DNA of 64,000 nt from Flavobacteriaceae bacterium GF1 (GCA_009797885.1 WNKP01000007.1:248001-312000); one strand, 5' to 3'. Shown: positions 1 to 10,049, counted from the first letter of the stretch. Numbers and translations: made by a program. Notes: generated by a model not told the origin, from the sequence alone.

Positions 1-2037
1 TAGATATCCATAGAGGTTGGGCACGCGCACAAATTCTTCAATAATAATATCCGATTCTCCTGGAGTCCCGTCGGATTCAAATAAAATCTGGGGTTCGTCA
101 AATTCAGCTTTTTGCAGGGTGCCTCCCAATTGAAATTGCCATTTTGGATTGGGGGAAACCCCAAATTCAAAGTTGGTACCATAGACCTGAGCCCCCTCTC
201 CATTACGCACTTCTTCCAAAATGGAGCCATTTTCCAATACTGCTCCCGTACTCACCAAAGTAAAGGGATTTTCCAGGGTGGTGTAAAAACCCTCTATCAG
301 AAAATCCATTTGTAGCAACCCTACATTTTTTGAGTAATTCAACGAACCGGTATAGGCATTTGAGTATTCCGTGTCCAGCTCATTGGAGAGAATAACGAAC
401 TGCGGCTCACCCCCAACGCTTGAAATATGAAGGTCTTCATTAAAGGCCTGTGGTGCCCGGAATCCCCTTGCATAGCCTCCCCTGAACTTGAGTTCCTCGG
501 TCAATTGATAGGAAAGCGTTATGCGGGGGGAAAAGGCCGTTTGGTCAATATCAACCCCCCGGTCAATTCCGCCAATGGTATAGTCCCCATCCACACGTAC
601 ATTATCCAAACGGGTACCGATAAGGGCAGTGAATTTCTCGGTGGGTTTCCACTCGTATTGCGCATATGCTCCCAAAGAGTTTACGCTTTGATCGATCAAA
701 CGATTGTAGCCGGGAATAATATCCTCGGTATTTGCATGGTTGTATTCGGTACCCACGGTAAGGACATCTTTGTTTTGAAAGGTCTTGGTATACTGTACTC
801 CATTTACCCAGGCCAAATCCCTGGTACTGCCAAAGGCATTGTTGGCCAAAACACTGTCCTGTTCGGTACGTCCTCCACCAAGGCCACCATAAAAACTATC
901 CCTATTGGTGTAGGATGCGGAGGTATAGATCTGAAACTTTCCGGTATTGTCCTTACTTGTGAGTTCGTAGTCCGCTCCGCCAATAAAGGTATCGTGATCC
1001 AATTCCTCAGTAATATCCGTAAACTGTGGGGCCAGATTCAAACGGTCCCCTCCCCGGCGATATTCCCGTATGGCATTTAAATTGACCGAGATCCGACTGC
1101 GGTCGGTAGGGCGCAAAAATGCTTTTGCCCCCACGGTATTGTTCCTAAGTTCCACTATTTCCGTAAAACCATCGTCATTGGCATCGTATGCTTCCCGATT
1201 CCTATAGGTACCGAACATGGTTATTCCACTTTTAAGGTCATCGGCCACAATAGAAGCATTAAAGGTCAATAAGCGATCGGGTTGTTCGCCATCGATAAGG
1301 GCAAGATTGCTTCCAATTTCCCAGGTATTTAGAACGGGGTCCTTGGTAATTACGTTAACGGTTCCCGCTATGGCATTGGAGCCATAGAGTGCGGAACCAC
1401 CGCTACGGACCACCTCAACGCGTTCAATTATATTTGTTGGAATCTGTTCCAGGCCATATACCCCCAATAATGAAGTAAATACGGGCCTGCTATTCAGCAG
1501 AATCTGGGTATATGCCCCATCCAGACCATTTAAACGTACCTGTGTAAAACCACAGTTCTGGCAATTGGTCTCCACACGAACCCCGGGAGCAAAATTCAGG
1601 CCATCGGCCAGGGAAATGGATTGTGTTGCCGTGAGCAACCTGGGTTTTAAAGTAGATACCACAACAGGGGCACTCCTGCGTTCCACACGGTTTCGTGTGG
1701 CACTGATGACCACTTCATCCAAGCCCAATATATCTTCGATCATCTCAAAGTTAAGGGTAACCGATTCATTGGCAGAGACCGTAATGGTCGTTTCTGTTTT
1801 TCGGTAGCCCTGCGAACTGACCTGCAACGATAATGCTCCAGGGTCTACCTTAAGTTCATAATACCCATCGGCGTTTGAGGTAGTACCATTGGTGCCATTT
1901 TGCACAAATACGGTGGCAAAGGGTACGGGCTCATTGTTGGAGGTAACTTGACCCGAAATCGTTGCTTGATCGTTCTGTGAAAAGACGGATGTGGCAGCGA
2001 TAAGTAAACACAAAAAAAGATATTTTTTTGACCTCAT
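1..2037 (-). CDS. TonB-dependent receptor, heavy-metal locus type (3' part outside window)
   Basis: Outer-membrane TonB-dependent receptor; 679 residues are visible and the reading frame is still open at position 1, so the C-terminal barrel end is missing. A signal peptide (about residues 1-20, ending VFSQ) is followed by a carboxypeptidase-regulatory-like beta-sandwich (about 22-105), a plug domain (about 115-225) and the start of a beta-barrel. The plug carries a CQNC motif at residues 159-162, just before a VRLNGLDGAYTQILL segment typical of the receptors that sit beside CzcA/CzcB genes in Bacteroidota. The family imports chelated ligands using TonB energy; the real ligand is unknown, and a metal chelate is inferred from the neighbouring efflux genes. 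The ATG is chosen because it directly precedes the signal peptide. Confidence 0.93.
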   Translation of the reverse strand, partial: MRSKKYLFLCLLIAATSVFSQNDQATISGQVTSNNEPVPFATVFVQNGTNGTTSNADGYYELKVDPGALSLQVSSQGYRKTETTITVSANESVTLNFEMIEDILGLDEVVISATRNRVERRSAPVVVSTLKPRLLTATQSISLADGLNFAPGVRVETNCQNCGFTQVRLNGLDGAYTQILLNSRPVFTSLLGVYGLEQIPTNIIERVEVVRSGGSALYGSNAIAGTVNVITKDPVLNTWEIGSNLALIDGEQPDRLLTFNASIVADDLKSGITMFGTYRNREAYDANDDGFTEIVELRNNTVGAKAFLRPTDRSRISVNLNAIREYRRGGDRLNLAPQFTDITEELDHDTFIGGADYELTSKDNTGKFQIYTSASYTNRDSFYGGLGGGRTEQDSVLANNAFGSTRDLAWVNGVQYTKTFQNKDVLTVGTEYNHANTEDIIPGYNRLIDQSVNSLGAYAQYEWKPTEKFTALIGTRLDNVRVDGDYTIGGIDRGVDIDQTAFSPRITLSYQLTEELKFRGGYARGFRAPQAFNEDLHISSVGGEPQFVILSNELDTEYSNAYTGSLNYSKNVGLLQMDFLIEGFYTTLENPFTLVSTGAVLENGSILEEVRNGEGAQVYGTNFEFGVSPNPKWQFQLGGTLQKAEFDEPQILFESDGTPGESDIIIEEFVRVPNLYGYL

Positions 2038-2074
2038 GAAGTAATATTTAAAATAAGCTCAATAAATTTTTAGA

Positions 2075-2082
2075 CAAAGCTA
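2075..2082 (-). promoter_or_regulatory. Candidate -7 box of the TonB receptor
   Basis: On the minus strand the sequence is TAGCTTTG, an exact match to the Bacteroidota -7 consensus TAnnTTTG, about 37 nt upstream of the receptor start codon. No convincing -33 TTTG is visible at the usual distance. Confidence 0.45.
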
Positions 2083-2175
2083 ATAATTTTTTTAACCATA
2101 CGGAAAATGTAGCTGGATTTTTTAAGGAAGATTTGAAATGAAAACTATTTAGACTAAATTTAAATAAAGCGAAGG

Positions 2176-2213
2176 TAGGGTTTGATAACTCATCATCAAA
2201 GTATTCAACCCTA
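2176..2213. repeat. Nested inverted repeat between czcB and the TonB receptor
   Basis: TAGGG pairs with CCCTA at the outside, and TTTGAT pairs with ATCAAA inside. It lies roughly 100 nt upstream of the receptor's -7 box and about 105 nt beyond the czcB stop. There is no T-run on either strand, so an operator-like role is as likely as an mRNA 3' end. The rest of the 281-nt gap shows nothing else. Confidence 0.3.
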
Positions 2214-2318
2214 TATTTTATGGGAATGTGTTGAAAAGGATTGGCGTGTAAACAAAGATGGGTTCCTATTCGTTCAAGATGATTCTCCGTTGGATTTGGC
2301 CTTTTTACCTATGCTGTA

Positions 2319-3515
2319 TTAATGACCGTGTTCTACTTCCCCTTTTTTCATTTCGGCCATGAGATAATAGGCATTGTTATGGGCAAATTGGGTTTCCCGG
2401 GGAAAATCTTCCCGAAAGGAGATACCCACCCAACCGGCATCCTGCACGTTAACTGTAATCTCCACAGGATTAAATACCCATCCATTGTCTTGTCTGTCCG
2501 CCATGAAGACGAAGTTTTTGCCATCCTCCTCGACTACTGCCGTTTGTGGTAAGGCCATGTTTTTGGCATTGCCTACTTCAATACGGCCCTGGACAAAACT
2601 TCCAGGGATTAAGATAATATCCGTCTTAGGGATTTCCGCATGTACGTGAATGGCCCTTGGATTTTCTTCAAAGGCCTTGCTAATGGTATAGATTTCCGTC
2701 ATCAACTCAATCTTGGAACTTGAGGGTACCATAAAATGTACCTTTTGACCTATGGCCACTTTGTGGGCATCTTTTTCGTAAACTCTTAAGTCCACATGCA
2801 CATGGTCGGTATCCACCACCTCAAAAACAGGTGTCTGTGGCGCTACATACTGCCCGGTTTTGGCTTCTATGGTCTGTACATAACCACTGATCGGACTCCG
2901 TAAGGCCACTCGGTTACTGATGTTGCCCTGCTGAATATGTTCTACGGAAATGCCCAACTGTTTTACCTGTGCCTCAAGGGCCAATACGTTTCCTTGGGAA
3001 GCTTTATAGGCGGCTTCCGCTTTCTGAAAGTTCATGCCGGATCCCACACCATTTTCGTACAATTTCCTTTGTCTTTCAAACTCTTCCCGTAAAAATTCAC
3101 TATCACTGTAGGCCTTTACATAATTGGATTGTATTTCTACTATGTTCGGATGTGATAGATAGGCCAAAGGCTGTCCCTTTTTTACCCGATCTCCTATCAA
3201 TACTTCTATACTGGCAATGGTACCGCCGACCACGGTGGTTACAACGGCATCATTTTGTGGGGGCAGGTGCAGTTCTCCCGTGGCTTCTATGTAATCACTA
3301 AGATTACGGCTCCCTATGGTATCTATTTTCATTTTTAGCATTTTAAATTGTTGGGGGGTCAATTCAACATGGGGTGCTTCAGCATGTTGGTTCCCACCTT
3401 CCTCCTTATGGCCCGTTTTACCTTCATGATGATCACGTCCATCCTTATGTTGGTGCTCTCCACAGGCGAGGAAAAGAAAAAAGAAGAGTGCCGGATATAT
3501 TTTTTTGATATTCAT
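2319..3515 (-). CDS. Efflux RND transporter periplasmic adaptor (CzcB/CusB-like lipoprotein)
   Basis: Membrane-fusion protein linking the inner-membrane RND pump to the outer-membrane channel for metal export. About 398 residues. A lipoprotein signal (LFLAC, Cys18) is followed by a His-rich stretch (about residues 19-50) that could bind metal, then barrel-sandwich and alpha-hairpin regions (PVVGG..VLIGDRVKKGQPL-type biotinyl-lipoyl-like half near 90-120) and beta-barrel domains typical of the CzcB family; the C-terminus ends GHGH. I place the start at an internal ATG 13 codons below the longest reading frame, because it gives the lipobox and lies 4 nt after the stop of the pump gene, so the two are surely co-transcribed. 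Confidence 0.92.
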   Translation of the reverse strand: MNIKKIYPALFFFLFLACGEHQHKDGRDHHEGKTGHKEEGGNQHAEAPHVELTPQQFKMLKMKIDTIGSRNLSDYIEATGELHLPPQNDAVVTTVVGGTIASIEVLIGDRVKKGQPLAYLSHPNIVEIQSNYVKAYSDSEFLREEFERQRKLYENGVGSGMNFQKAEAAYKASQGNVLALEAQVKQLGISVEHIQQGNISNRVALRSPISGYVQTIEAKTGQYVAPQTPVFEVVDTDHVHVDLRVYEKDAHKVAIGQKVHFMVPSSSKIELMTEIYTISKAFEENPRAIHVHAEIPKTDIILIPGSFVQGRIEVGNAKNMALPQTAVVEEDGKNFVFMADRQDNGWVFNPVEITVNVQDAGWVGISFREDFPRETQFAHNNAYYLMAEMKKGEVEHGH

Positions 3516-3519
3516 TTTC

Positions 3520-6500
3520 TTAGTTTTTAAAGTACTGTAATTGAAATAGGGCATATAAATAATTGGTTAGGGCATCTAAGCCGTCCAATTCGGTTTGCAG
3601 TGTAGAATCCATCAATTGCGCAAAACCCAAATAGTCTATGGCCCCTTCTTGATAGGCGAACAACGCACCTTTTCGTTGTGCTTTGGCCAAAGGAAGGGCC
3701 TCATACTGGTAAAACTGCCAACTTCTGTTCCACTTTTCATAAGTTTGAAGGGCGTTTTCATAACGTGTATTCAATTGCCTGGACACCAATTCGGTGTTAT
3801 TTTCTGCTTGCTGCAACGCTATTTGGGCAGCCCTCGCCTTGGCTTTGACCGGCCCTGAAAAAAAAGGAATGTACATACCTGCTTGATAGCTGTAAAAACC
3901 ATTGTTGCCGTCCACCCGTTGCAATCCGCCTTGAAAATTCAACTGTGGCAACAGATTGGACCGCATTGCGGATAGCTCGGCCTTGGCCGATTCCAACTGT
4001 TTGTTGGCCAATACTTGACTTTGATGTTCGGTAGCATCAAATCCTTCGAGTTTGAGTTCCATTTCGATGCTATCCAATTCTTCGGTCGGTACATAAAAAC
4101 CATCCGAAAACAGCCACAGATTTAGGTTTTGCAAGGCAATTTGCAAATCGTTGTATAGCTGTTGCTGTTTGTTCCTGTTCTGTAGAATTTGACTTTTTGC
4201 AGCATTATATTCCAGCTTGGATATGGCTTCTACTTCAAAATTGAGGTCAATGGTCTTGTCAAAACCAATATAAATGGAGTCCATTTGTTGGTACAAATCG
4301 TGAATGCGTCCTGCCAGATAAGCCTTGGCCCAAAGTTGTTTTACTTGCTGTTCCACTTCCAATACGGATAGGCCATACGCAGCTTCGGCCACCTCTTGTT
4401 GCCGTTCTTGCCATTTTTTTCTGGGACCAATGGCAAAAAGGGCAATATTTTGTTGTCCCACTCCAATGGTGGTATATACACTACCATCATTTCCTATTTC
4501 CTCACCACTAGTGAGTATTTGGGTGTTGCCGAATGCATTTGCATTGGCTTTCAATACGTTTTGTTTTTCAACTTCCAAAAGCTGGTTCCGTACTACCGGA
4601 TAATTGGTTTTTGCCAGTTCAACCGCTTCCGAAATCCCGATTTTTATGGGTGCGGGATGTTCCTGCGCCCGTGCTATGGGAATTCCCAAAAAGAACAATA
4701 AAATGACAGGGACAGGTGCCAGGCGTTTTTTTATGTGGCGATTGAATTTGCCTTCCTCGACCCAATGGTATAAAATGGGCAAAATAAACAAGGTCAAAAG
4801 GGTGGATATCAATAAACCACCAATGACCACAGTGGCCAGGGGCCTTTGTACCTCTGCTCCGGCAGTAGTGGAGATTGCCATGGGGACAAAGCCCAGAATA
4901 TCGGTAAAGGCAGTCAACATAATGGGACGGATCCTACGGGTGGTCCCCTGCAGGATACGGTCTTTTAAACTGATGACACCTTCGGCTTTGAGTTCGTTCA
5001 AACCGTTGATCATCACTAACCCATTGAGCACTGCCACGCCAAAAAGTACGATGAAACCGACCCCTGCTGAAATACTGAATGGCATATCCCTTACCCATAA
5101 TGCAAACACCCCACCGATAGTCGCCAAGGGAATGGCTAGGTAGATGATCAAGGTTTGTTTTAGGGAGCGTAGCGCGAAGAAAATCAAAATAAAGATCAAT
5201 AATAGGGCCACGGGCACCAAGGTTTTCAATCGTTGGGTGGCCCGTTGTAGGTTCTCGAACGCACCGCCATAACGGATAAAATACCCTGGGGGTAATTGTA
5301 GCTCGGCATTCAATTTCTCCTGGATGTCCATTACCACGGACTGCACATCACGATTGCGGACATTGATACCCACATAAGTTCGTCGATTGGTATTGTCCCT
5401 GCCAATTTGCATTGGGCCTGGGCTATAGCTTATCTCCGCCAGCTCGCGTAGGGGAATCTGGGCTCCTGAGGGAAGATCGATGTATAGGTTTTTTACATCT
5501 TCCAGGCTTTGTCGATACGCTTTCTGAAAACGCACTACCAGATCAAAACGTTTTTCCCCCTCAAAAATCACCCCGGCCCTACTTCCTGCGAAAGCGGCTT
5601 GTACCAACACATTCAGGTCGTTGATATGCAGGCCGTATTGCGCCAATTTGTAGCGGTCATACTGAATTGTGATTTGGGGAAGCCCCGTGGTGGCCTCCAC
5701 TTTTAGGTCGGCTACTCCGGGAATTGTGGAAATAAGCCTTTCCATTTCCTGGGCCTTTTTCGCCAAAACCTGTAAATCCCCACCATATAATTTGATCGCC
5801 ACATCTTCCCGTACCCCAGCAATAAGTTCGTTAAAACGCATTTCTATGGGTTGGGTGAATTCAAAATTGACCCCGGGGAGGACACCGATGGTTTGTTTGA
5901 TCTTGTCTATCAGTTCCTCTTTGCGCTTTGCGGAAACCCATTCATCCTTAGGTTTTAGGATGATAAATGAGTCGGCAATATCCATAGGCATGGGATCTGT
6001 GGGCACTTCGGATTGCCCAATTCTACTGATTACTTGTTTCGCTTCGGGAAAATTGGCTTTGATCAATTGTTCTACCTTGGTGGTAGTTTCCAAGGTTTCC
6101 GAAAGCGAACTGCCCGGTTTGCAGATGACGTGAAAGGCAATGTCCCCTTCATCCAACTTGGGGATAAACTCCCCTCCCAAACGGGTAAAGGTAAAAATGG
6201 CCAGTACCAATAAGGCCAAGGTAGCTCCAAGGACCATTCCTTTCTTACGCTGTGAGCGTTCCAACAAGGGTTGAAAATTTCGCTCGATCCAATTTACAAA
6301 GTGTTCCCCCCAAACAATTTTATCGGAAGATGGCTTTAAAAACAGTGCTGACATCATGGGAACATAGGTAAGGCATAAGATCATTGCACCCAACATGGCA
6401 AAAATAAAGGTCAATGCCATGGGGCGGAACATCTTGCCTTCGATACCCTCCAGGGCCAGGATGGGAACAAAGACAATCAAAATAATAAGTTGTCCAAAAA

Positions 6501-7848
6501 AGGCGGCATTCATCATTTTTTTGGAGGCTTCTGCGGTAATCCTGTTTTTTTCTGTTTTACCTATAGGTTGTTTTTTTTGCATTTGCCGATACATAAGAAA
6601 GACCGCACTTTCCACAATAATGACGGCTCCGTCCACAATAATGCCAAAATCAATGGCGCCCAAGCTCATTAAATTGGCAGAAACCCCAAAAAGGTGCATA
6701 CAGATAAAAGCGAACAATAATGAAAGTGGGATGGTAGAGGCGACAATTAGCCCGCCACGCCAATTGCCCAATAGCAATACCAAAACCAGGATTACAATAA
6801 GCCCACCCTCCAAAAGGTTTCCCGTTACGGTATTGGTGGTATTGGCGATCAAGTTGCTTCTATCCAAAAATGGGGCAATGGTGATTCCTTCCGGCAGCGA
6901 TTGTTGGATCTGTGCCATTCGTATTTTGACCCTTTCAATAACATCGTTGGAGTTAGCGCCCTTCAGCATCAATATCATCCCGCCAACGGCTTCACCTTCC
7001 CCATTTTTAGTCAGGGCCCCATAACGGATGTCGGCCCCTATGTTTACCTTTCCGATATCCTTGATGCGTATGGGAATGCCGTTCACATTTTTGACCACCG
7101 TATTTTCAATATCCGCCACGTTGCGCAGTATACCCTCTCCCCGAACAAAAGTGGCCTTGCGATTGCGCTCAATATAGGCACCTCCCGTATTTTGGTTGTT
7201 GCTTTCAAGGGCGGAAAAGACCTCTGCAATCGTTACTCCAGCAGAACGTAACATCCTTGGATCTAAGGCCACCTCATATTGTTTGGACTTACCTCCAAAG
7301 GCATTTACTTCCACAACCCCAGGCACCATGGCCATTTGCCGTTTAATGATCCAGTCCTGTACGGTCCGTAATTCCGTCACGGAGTAGTCATTTTTATAAT
7401 CGTCGTCCACTTCCAACGTGTATTGATAGATTTCACTTAATCCCGTGGAAATGGGACCGATGTAGGGACTGCCAAAACCTTCTGGGATATCACTTTGGAT
7501 TTCCGGTAGCTTTTCGGCTACCAATTGCCTGGGCAGATAGGTGCCTATGGCGTCTTTAAACACTACGGTTACCAAGGAAAGGCCACTTCTTGAGATGGAA
7601 CGGATTTCCGTCACATCCGGTAAATTGCCAAGGGCTATTTCTATGGGATAGGTGACGAACTGTTCAATGTCCTCGGTACCCAAGTTGGGGGAAACCGTAA
7701 TGACCTGTACCTGGTTGTTGGTAATGTCCGGTACGGCATCAATGGGTACTTTGGACAAACTCCAAATACCAGTTCCTACCAAACCTACCGTAAAAAGACT
7801 GATAAGAATTTTATTGTTGATTGAAAAATCAATGATTCTGTTGATCAT
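3520..7848 (-). CDS. CzcA/CusA-family heavy-metal RND pump fused to a TolC-like outer-membrane domain
   Basis: 1442 residues, about 400 longer than a plain CzcA. Residues 1-1035 form a complete RND protomer: TM1 at about 12-30, two periplasmic loops, and the TM4 motif around D400 and D406 (DFGIIVDGAVIIVES). The DFG..VDGA form is the HME class usually linked to divalent ions (Zn/Co/Cd/Ni) rather than Cu/Ag; this is inference from the motif. Residues about 1043-1060 are a second hydrophobic stretch ending ARA, which looks like an internal signal sequence. Residues about 1064-1442 match an outer-membrane efflux (TolC/CzcC) protomer with long helical regions. One gene therefore encodes both pump and channel. 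Its stop lies 4 nt from the adaptor start. Confidence 0.93.
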   Translation of the reverse strand: MINRIIDFSINNKILISLFTVGLVGTGIWSLSKVPIDAVPDITNNQVQVITVSPNLGTEDIEQFVTYPIEIALGNLPDVTEIRSISRSGLSLVTVVFKDAIGTYLPRQLVAEKLPEIQSDIPEGFGSPYIGPISTGLSEIYQYTLEVDDDYKNDYSVTELRTVQDWIIKRQMAMVPGVVEVNAFGGKSKQYEVALDPRMLRSAGVTIAEVFSALESNNQNTGGAYIERNRKATFVRGEGILRNVADIENTVVKNVNGIPIRIKDIGKVNIGADIRYGALTKNGEGEAVGGMILMLKGANSNDVIERVKIRMAQIQQSLPEGITIAPFLDRSNLIANTTNTVTGNLLEGGLIVILVLVLLLGNWRGGLIVASTIPLSLLFAFICMHLFGVSANLMSLGAIDFGIIVDGAVIIVESAVFLMYRQMQKKQPIGKTEKNRITAEASKKMMNAAFFGQLIILIVFVPILALEGIEGKMFRPMALTFIFAMLGAMILCLTYVPMMSALFLKPSSDKIVWGEHFVNWIERNFQPLLERSQRKKGMVLGATLALLVLAIFTFTRLGGEFIPKLDEGDIAFHVICKPGSSLSETLETTTKVEQLIKANFPEAKQVISRIGQSEVPTDPMPMDIADSFIILKPKDEWVSAKRKEELIDKIKQTIGVLPGVNFEFTQPIEMRFNELIAGVREDVAIKLYGGDLQVLAKKAQEMERLISTIPGVADLKVEATTGLPQITIQYDRYKLAQYGLHINDLNVLVQAAFAGSRAGVIFEGEKRFDLVVRFQKAYRQSLEDVKNLYIDLPSGAQIPLRELAEISYSPGPMQIGRDNTNRRTYVGINVRNRDVQSVVMDIQEKLNAELQLPPGYFIRYGGAFENLQRATQRLKTLVPVALLLIFILIFFALRSLKQTLIIYLAIPLATIGGVFALWVRDMPFSISAGVGFIVLFGVAVLNGLVMINGLNELKAEGVISLKDRILQGTTRRIRPIMLTAFTDILGFVPMAISTTAGAEVQRPLATVVIGGLLISTLLTLFILPILYHWVEEGKFNRHIKKRLAPVPVILLFFLGIPIARAQEHPAPIKIGISEAVELAKTNYPVVRNQLLEVEKQNVLKANANAFGNTQILTSGEEIGNDGSVYTTIGVGQQNIALFAIGPRKKWQERQQEVAEAAYGLSVLEVEQQVKQLWAKAYLAGRIHDLYQQMDSIYIGFDKTIDLNFEVEAISKLEYNAAKSQILQNRNKQQQLYNDLQIALQNLNLWLFSDGFYVPTEELDSIEMELKLEGFDATEHQSQVLANKQLESAKAELSAMRSNLLPQLNFQGGLQRVDGNNGFYSYQAGMYIPFFSGPVKAKARAAQIALQQAENNTELVSRQLNTRYENALQTYEKWNRSWQFYQYEALPLAKAQRKGALFAYQEGAIDYLGFAQLMDSTLQTELDGLDALTNYLYALFQLQYFKN

Positions 7849-7970
7849 GAAAAGGGGTTGATTCGGTTGAAAATAGAATTAAACATTTTTCTCCTGGGCA
7901 AGCGGAAAAACAAGCTATCAACATAATCCAGTCAATAGTATCAATCGGACATACCTATCCCGCTAATCGA

Positions 7971-8279
7971 CTAAACTTGAGGTGGCGGAAAATAAGAACC
8001 TTGATAGCTGTTGTAGTTCGTATCCAAATGGCTATAATTTTCCTGTAACGTGGAATCGATCAAATACTGGAGTTCCGATGTATTGAAAACCATTATGTGG
8101 GAATGGTTACAATGGCAATAGCAGAAAGGTGGGCAAAGATTGCGGTCAACACCATGGTCGTTGTTCAAATCCACAACCAAAACAACTTGAATTCCACCTT
8201 CCCTATCTGCGGAATCACTACAGGGAACCATGTTCAGCGCCAAAACACAAATGGACAATATGGCGGCGAATATTCTCAC
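7971..8279 (-). CDS. DUF6660-like small Cys/His-rich protein
   Basis: About 102 residues. A signal or membrane segment (RIFAAILSICVLALNMV) is followed by PCSDS and, near the middle, a CPPFCYCHC cluster with HSH just after it. I recognise this layout as the DUF6660 type found beside metal-efflux genes in Bacteroidota; the function is not established and metal binding is inferred from the residues. The GTG at 8279 is preferred: the only longer option starts with TTG at 8330 and would put unlikely residues ahead of the hydrophobic segment. It lies 122 nt upstream of the czcA-type gene on the same strand and may be co-transcribed with it. Confidence 0.72.
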   Translation of the reverse strand: MRIFAAILSICVLALNMVPCSDSADREGGIQVVLVVDLNNDHGVDRNLCPPFCYCHCNHSHIMVFNTSELQYLIDSTLQENYSHLDTNYNSYQGSYFPPPQV

Positions 8280-8444
8280 AACATAAAGATAGCAAGAATT
8301 GTAAGCAACTGGATTGCAAACGAATGTCAAAAACTAAATTTAGAAATTGTCTGATTAAAAGTAAACCAGAAAGGCCAGCCCTACTCCATTTTTGGACGCA
8401 AGGGATACTTTTTTAATACCATTGACCAAAGGTTTTCAAAGTTT

Positions 8445-9923
8445 CTAAAGTGAGGACAAATAGTGCTCTGCGTTTTTTAAATGTGTCGCCTTTTTTTCGG
8501 GCTCCATCTTATCAAAGGTTCTGACCAGCATTCCCAAACGCGGATTTTTAAGGAAAAAACTGCGATGGGTATCCATAAACCGCCAGAAAAGGCCATCCCA
8601 GGTGCTTTGCCATTCACCCTTTTGATAATTGCCCATCTTTAGCAAATAATTACTTCCACTGATATAAGGTTTAGTGGCAAAAAGACCCCCATCCGAAAAT
8701 TGGCTCATACCATAAATATTGGGAACCATAACCCAATCATAAGCATCTATAAAGAGTTCCATAAACCATTGATAAACGTCATCGGGATCAATTTCACACA
8801 ACAACATAAAGTTTCCCAATACCATAAGCCGCTCAATATGATGGCAATATCCTGTTTTCAATACTTTTTTTATGGTATGGTCAATAGGGGGGATACCTGT
8901 GGTACCGTCATAAAAAGAGGAAGGCATTTTTCGTTTGAAACCCCAAAAATTCCGGGTACGTTCCGCTCTGCCGTGGAACGTATAGATGCCACGAATGAAC
9001 TCACGCCAACCTACTATTTGGCGTATAAATCCTTCAATGGAGTTCAAGGGAATTCCTGCCTGTTTTCCAAACGAAATGGACTCCTCAACAATAAAGTCCG
9101 GTGTTAACAATCCCACATTGAGCATAGGTGTTAGGACGCTATGGTTTAGAATATGTTGGTCTTGGACTATGGCATCTTCATAGGCTCCAAAATCATGAAA
9201 TCGATACTCCAAGAATTGCTGAAGCCATTCCTTGGCATCATCAAAATTGGTGGGGTATAACGGAGCGTTTCCCAGTTCCCCAAAATTGTCATTGAAGTTT
9301 TGGTCCACGTACGTTTGGGCTTCTTCAAAGAAAGTATTGGAAGCTGGATAATGAATGGGGGGCGGAACCTTTTTTGAGGGATATTTTTTTCTGTTGTCGG
9401 TATCAAAGGTCCATTTGCCTCCCAGAGCCTTGCCGGATTCGTCCAATAAAAGGTGTCGTGTTTTTCGTTGCTCAATATAGAATTGGGTTTGATGGTATTT
9501 CTTCCGTTCTTTTTTAAAATACGTGCGTAACACGTCAAGGCTGTTCAAAAAGGAAGGGGAATCATATTCATGCGTGGTGATACCATGTTTCCCGCAAGCG
9601 TTTTTGATTCGGGTAGCGAGCCAATCATCCACGAGATCAACAAAGCCTATTTCCTTGATTTGGCTTTTTGCGAATTGCGTTATCAATTCCCGGATATCCG
9701 AAGTTGACTCATCACTGGCTATGTAGTATACCTTTTTTCCCAGGTCCGTCAAGTACTTTTCATAATACTTCATGCTCGCCCTATGGAAGGCAATTTTCTG
9801 TTTATGAAAATTGTATTGAGTAAAGAAGAGCCTTTCTTCAACCAAATAAAATTCCTGTCCATTGGAGAACAAAGGGCTATGCTCAAATAGTTGATGTGGA
9901 AATACAAGATTAATGTTGCCCAT
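8445..9923 (-). CDS. FeS-BCP/CryPro-type photolyase-related flavoprotein, apparently without the Fe-S cysteines
   Basis: 492 residues. An N-terminal Rossmann-like domain (about 1-130) is followed by an all-helical FAD domain (about 230-492). The family consists of prokaryotic (6-4) photolyases and cryptochromes such as Agrobacterium PhrB. The paired histidines of the family active site are seen at H361-H362 ([10 protein letters not shown]), and the FAD-domain signature [19 protein letters not shown] is intact. The stretch that in PhrB reads YCxxC is YQKGE here (residues 433-437), and no Cys replaces the other cluster ligands, so the [4Fe-4S] cluster is probably absent. The start is MGNINLVF, 30 codons inside the longest frame, which matches the family N-terminus. 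It is last in the five-gene minus-strand group. Confidence 0.9.
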   Translation of the reverse strand: MGNINLVFPHQLFEHSPLFSNGQEFYLVEERLFFTQYNFHKQKIAFHRASMKYYEKYLTDLGKKVYYIASDESTSDIRELITQFAKSQIKEIGFVDLVDDWLATRIKNACGKHGITTHEYDSPSFLNSLDVLRTYFKKERKKYHQTQFYIEQRKTRHLLLDESGKALGGKWTFDTDNRKKYPSKKVPPPIHYPASNTFFEEAQTYVDQNFNDNFGELGNAPLYPTNFDDAKEWLQQFLEYRFHDFGAYEDAIVQDQHILNHSVLTPMLNVGLLTPDFIVEESISFGKQAGIPLNSIEGFIRQIVGWREFIRGIYTFHGRAERTRNFWGFKRKMPSSFYDGTTGIPPIDHTIKKVLKTGYCHHIERLMVLGNFMLLCEIDPDDVYQWFMELFIDAYDWVMVPNIYGMSQFSDGGLFATKPYISGSNYLLKMGNYQKGEWQSTWDGLFWRFMDTHRSFFLKNPRLGMLVRTFDKMEPEKKATHLKNAEHYLSSL

Positions 9924-10049
9924 GGTTTTTATTTTTTCTACATCGCGCACTACAGTAGCGCACATTTTCCCAGTCCTTCTCCCATTTTTTTCTCCAACTG
10001 AAAGGGAGGCCACATACGATACAGTATTTTATGGGGAGCTGTGATTTTT

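Noticed and set aside
427-1080. 217-codon plus-strand frame and other plus-strand frames at 112-1807
   Set aside because: They run opposite to the TonB receptor gene, whose frame is continuous and shows clear domains; their translations have no recognisable features.
2176-2213. Inverted repeat as terminator of czcB
   Set aside because: No T-run after the stem on the minus strand and it lies over 100 nt past the stop; listed only as a repeat.
4604-7024. Long plus-strand frames (up to 209 codons) opposite the pump gene
   Set aside because: Shadow frames of a clear RND gene; no signals, motifs or promoters.
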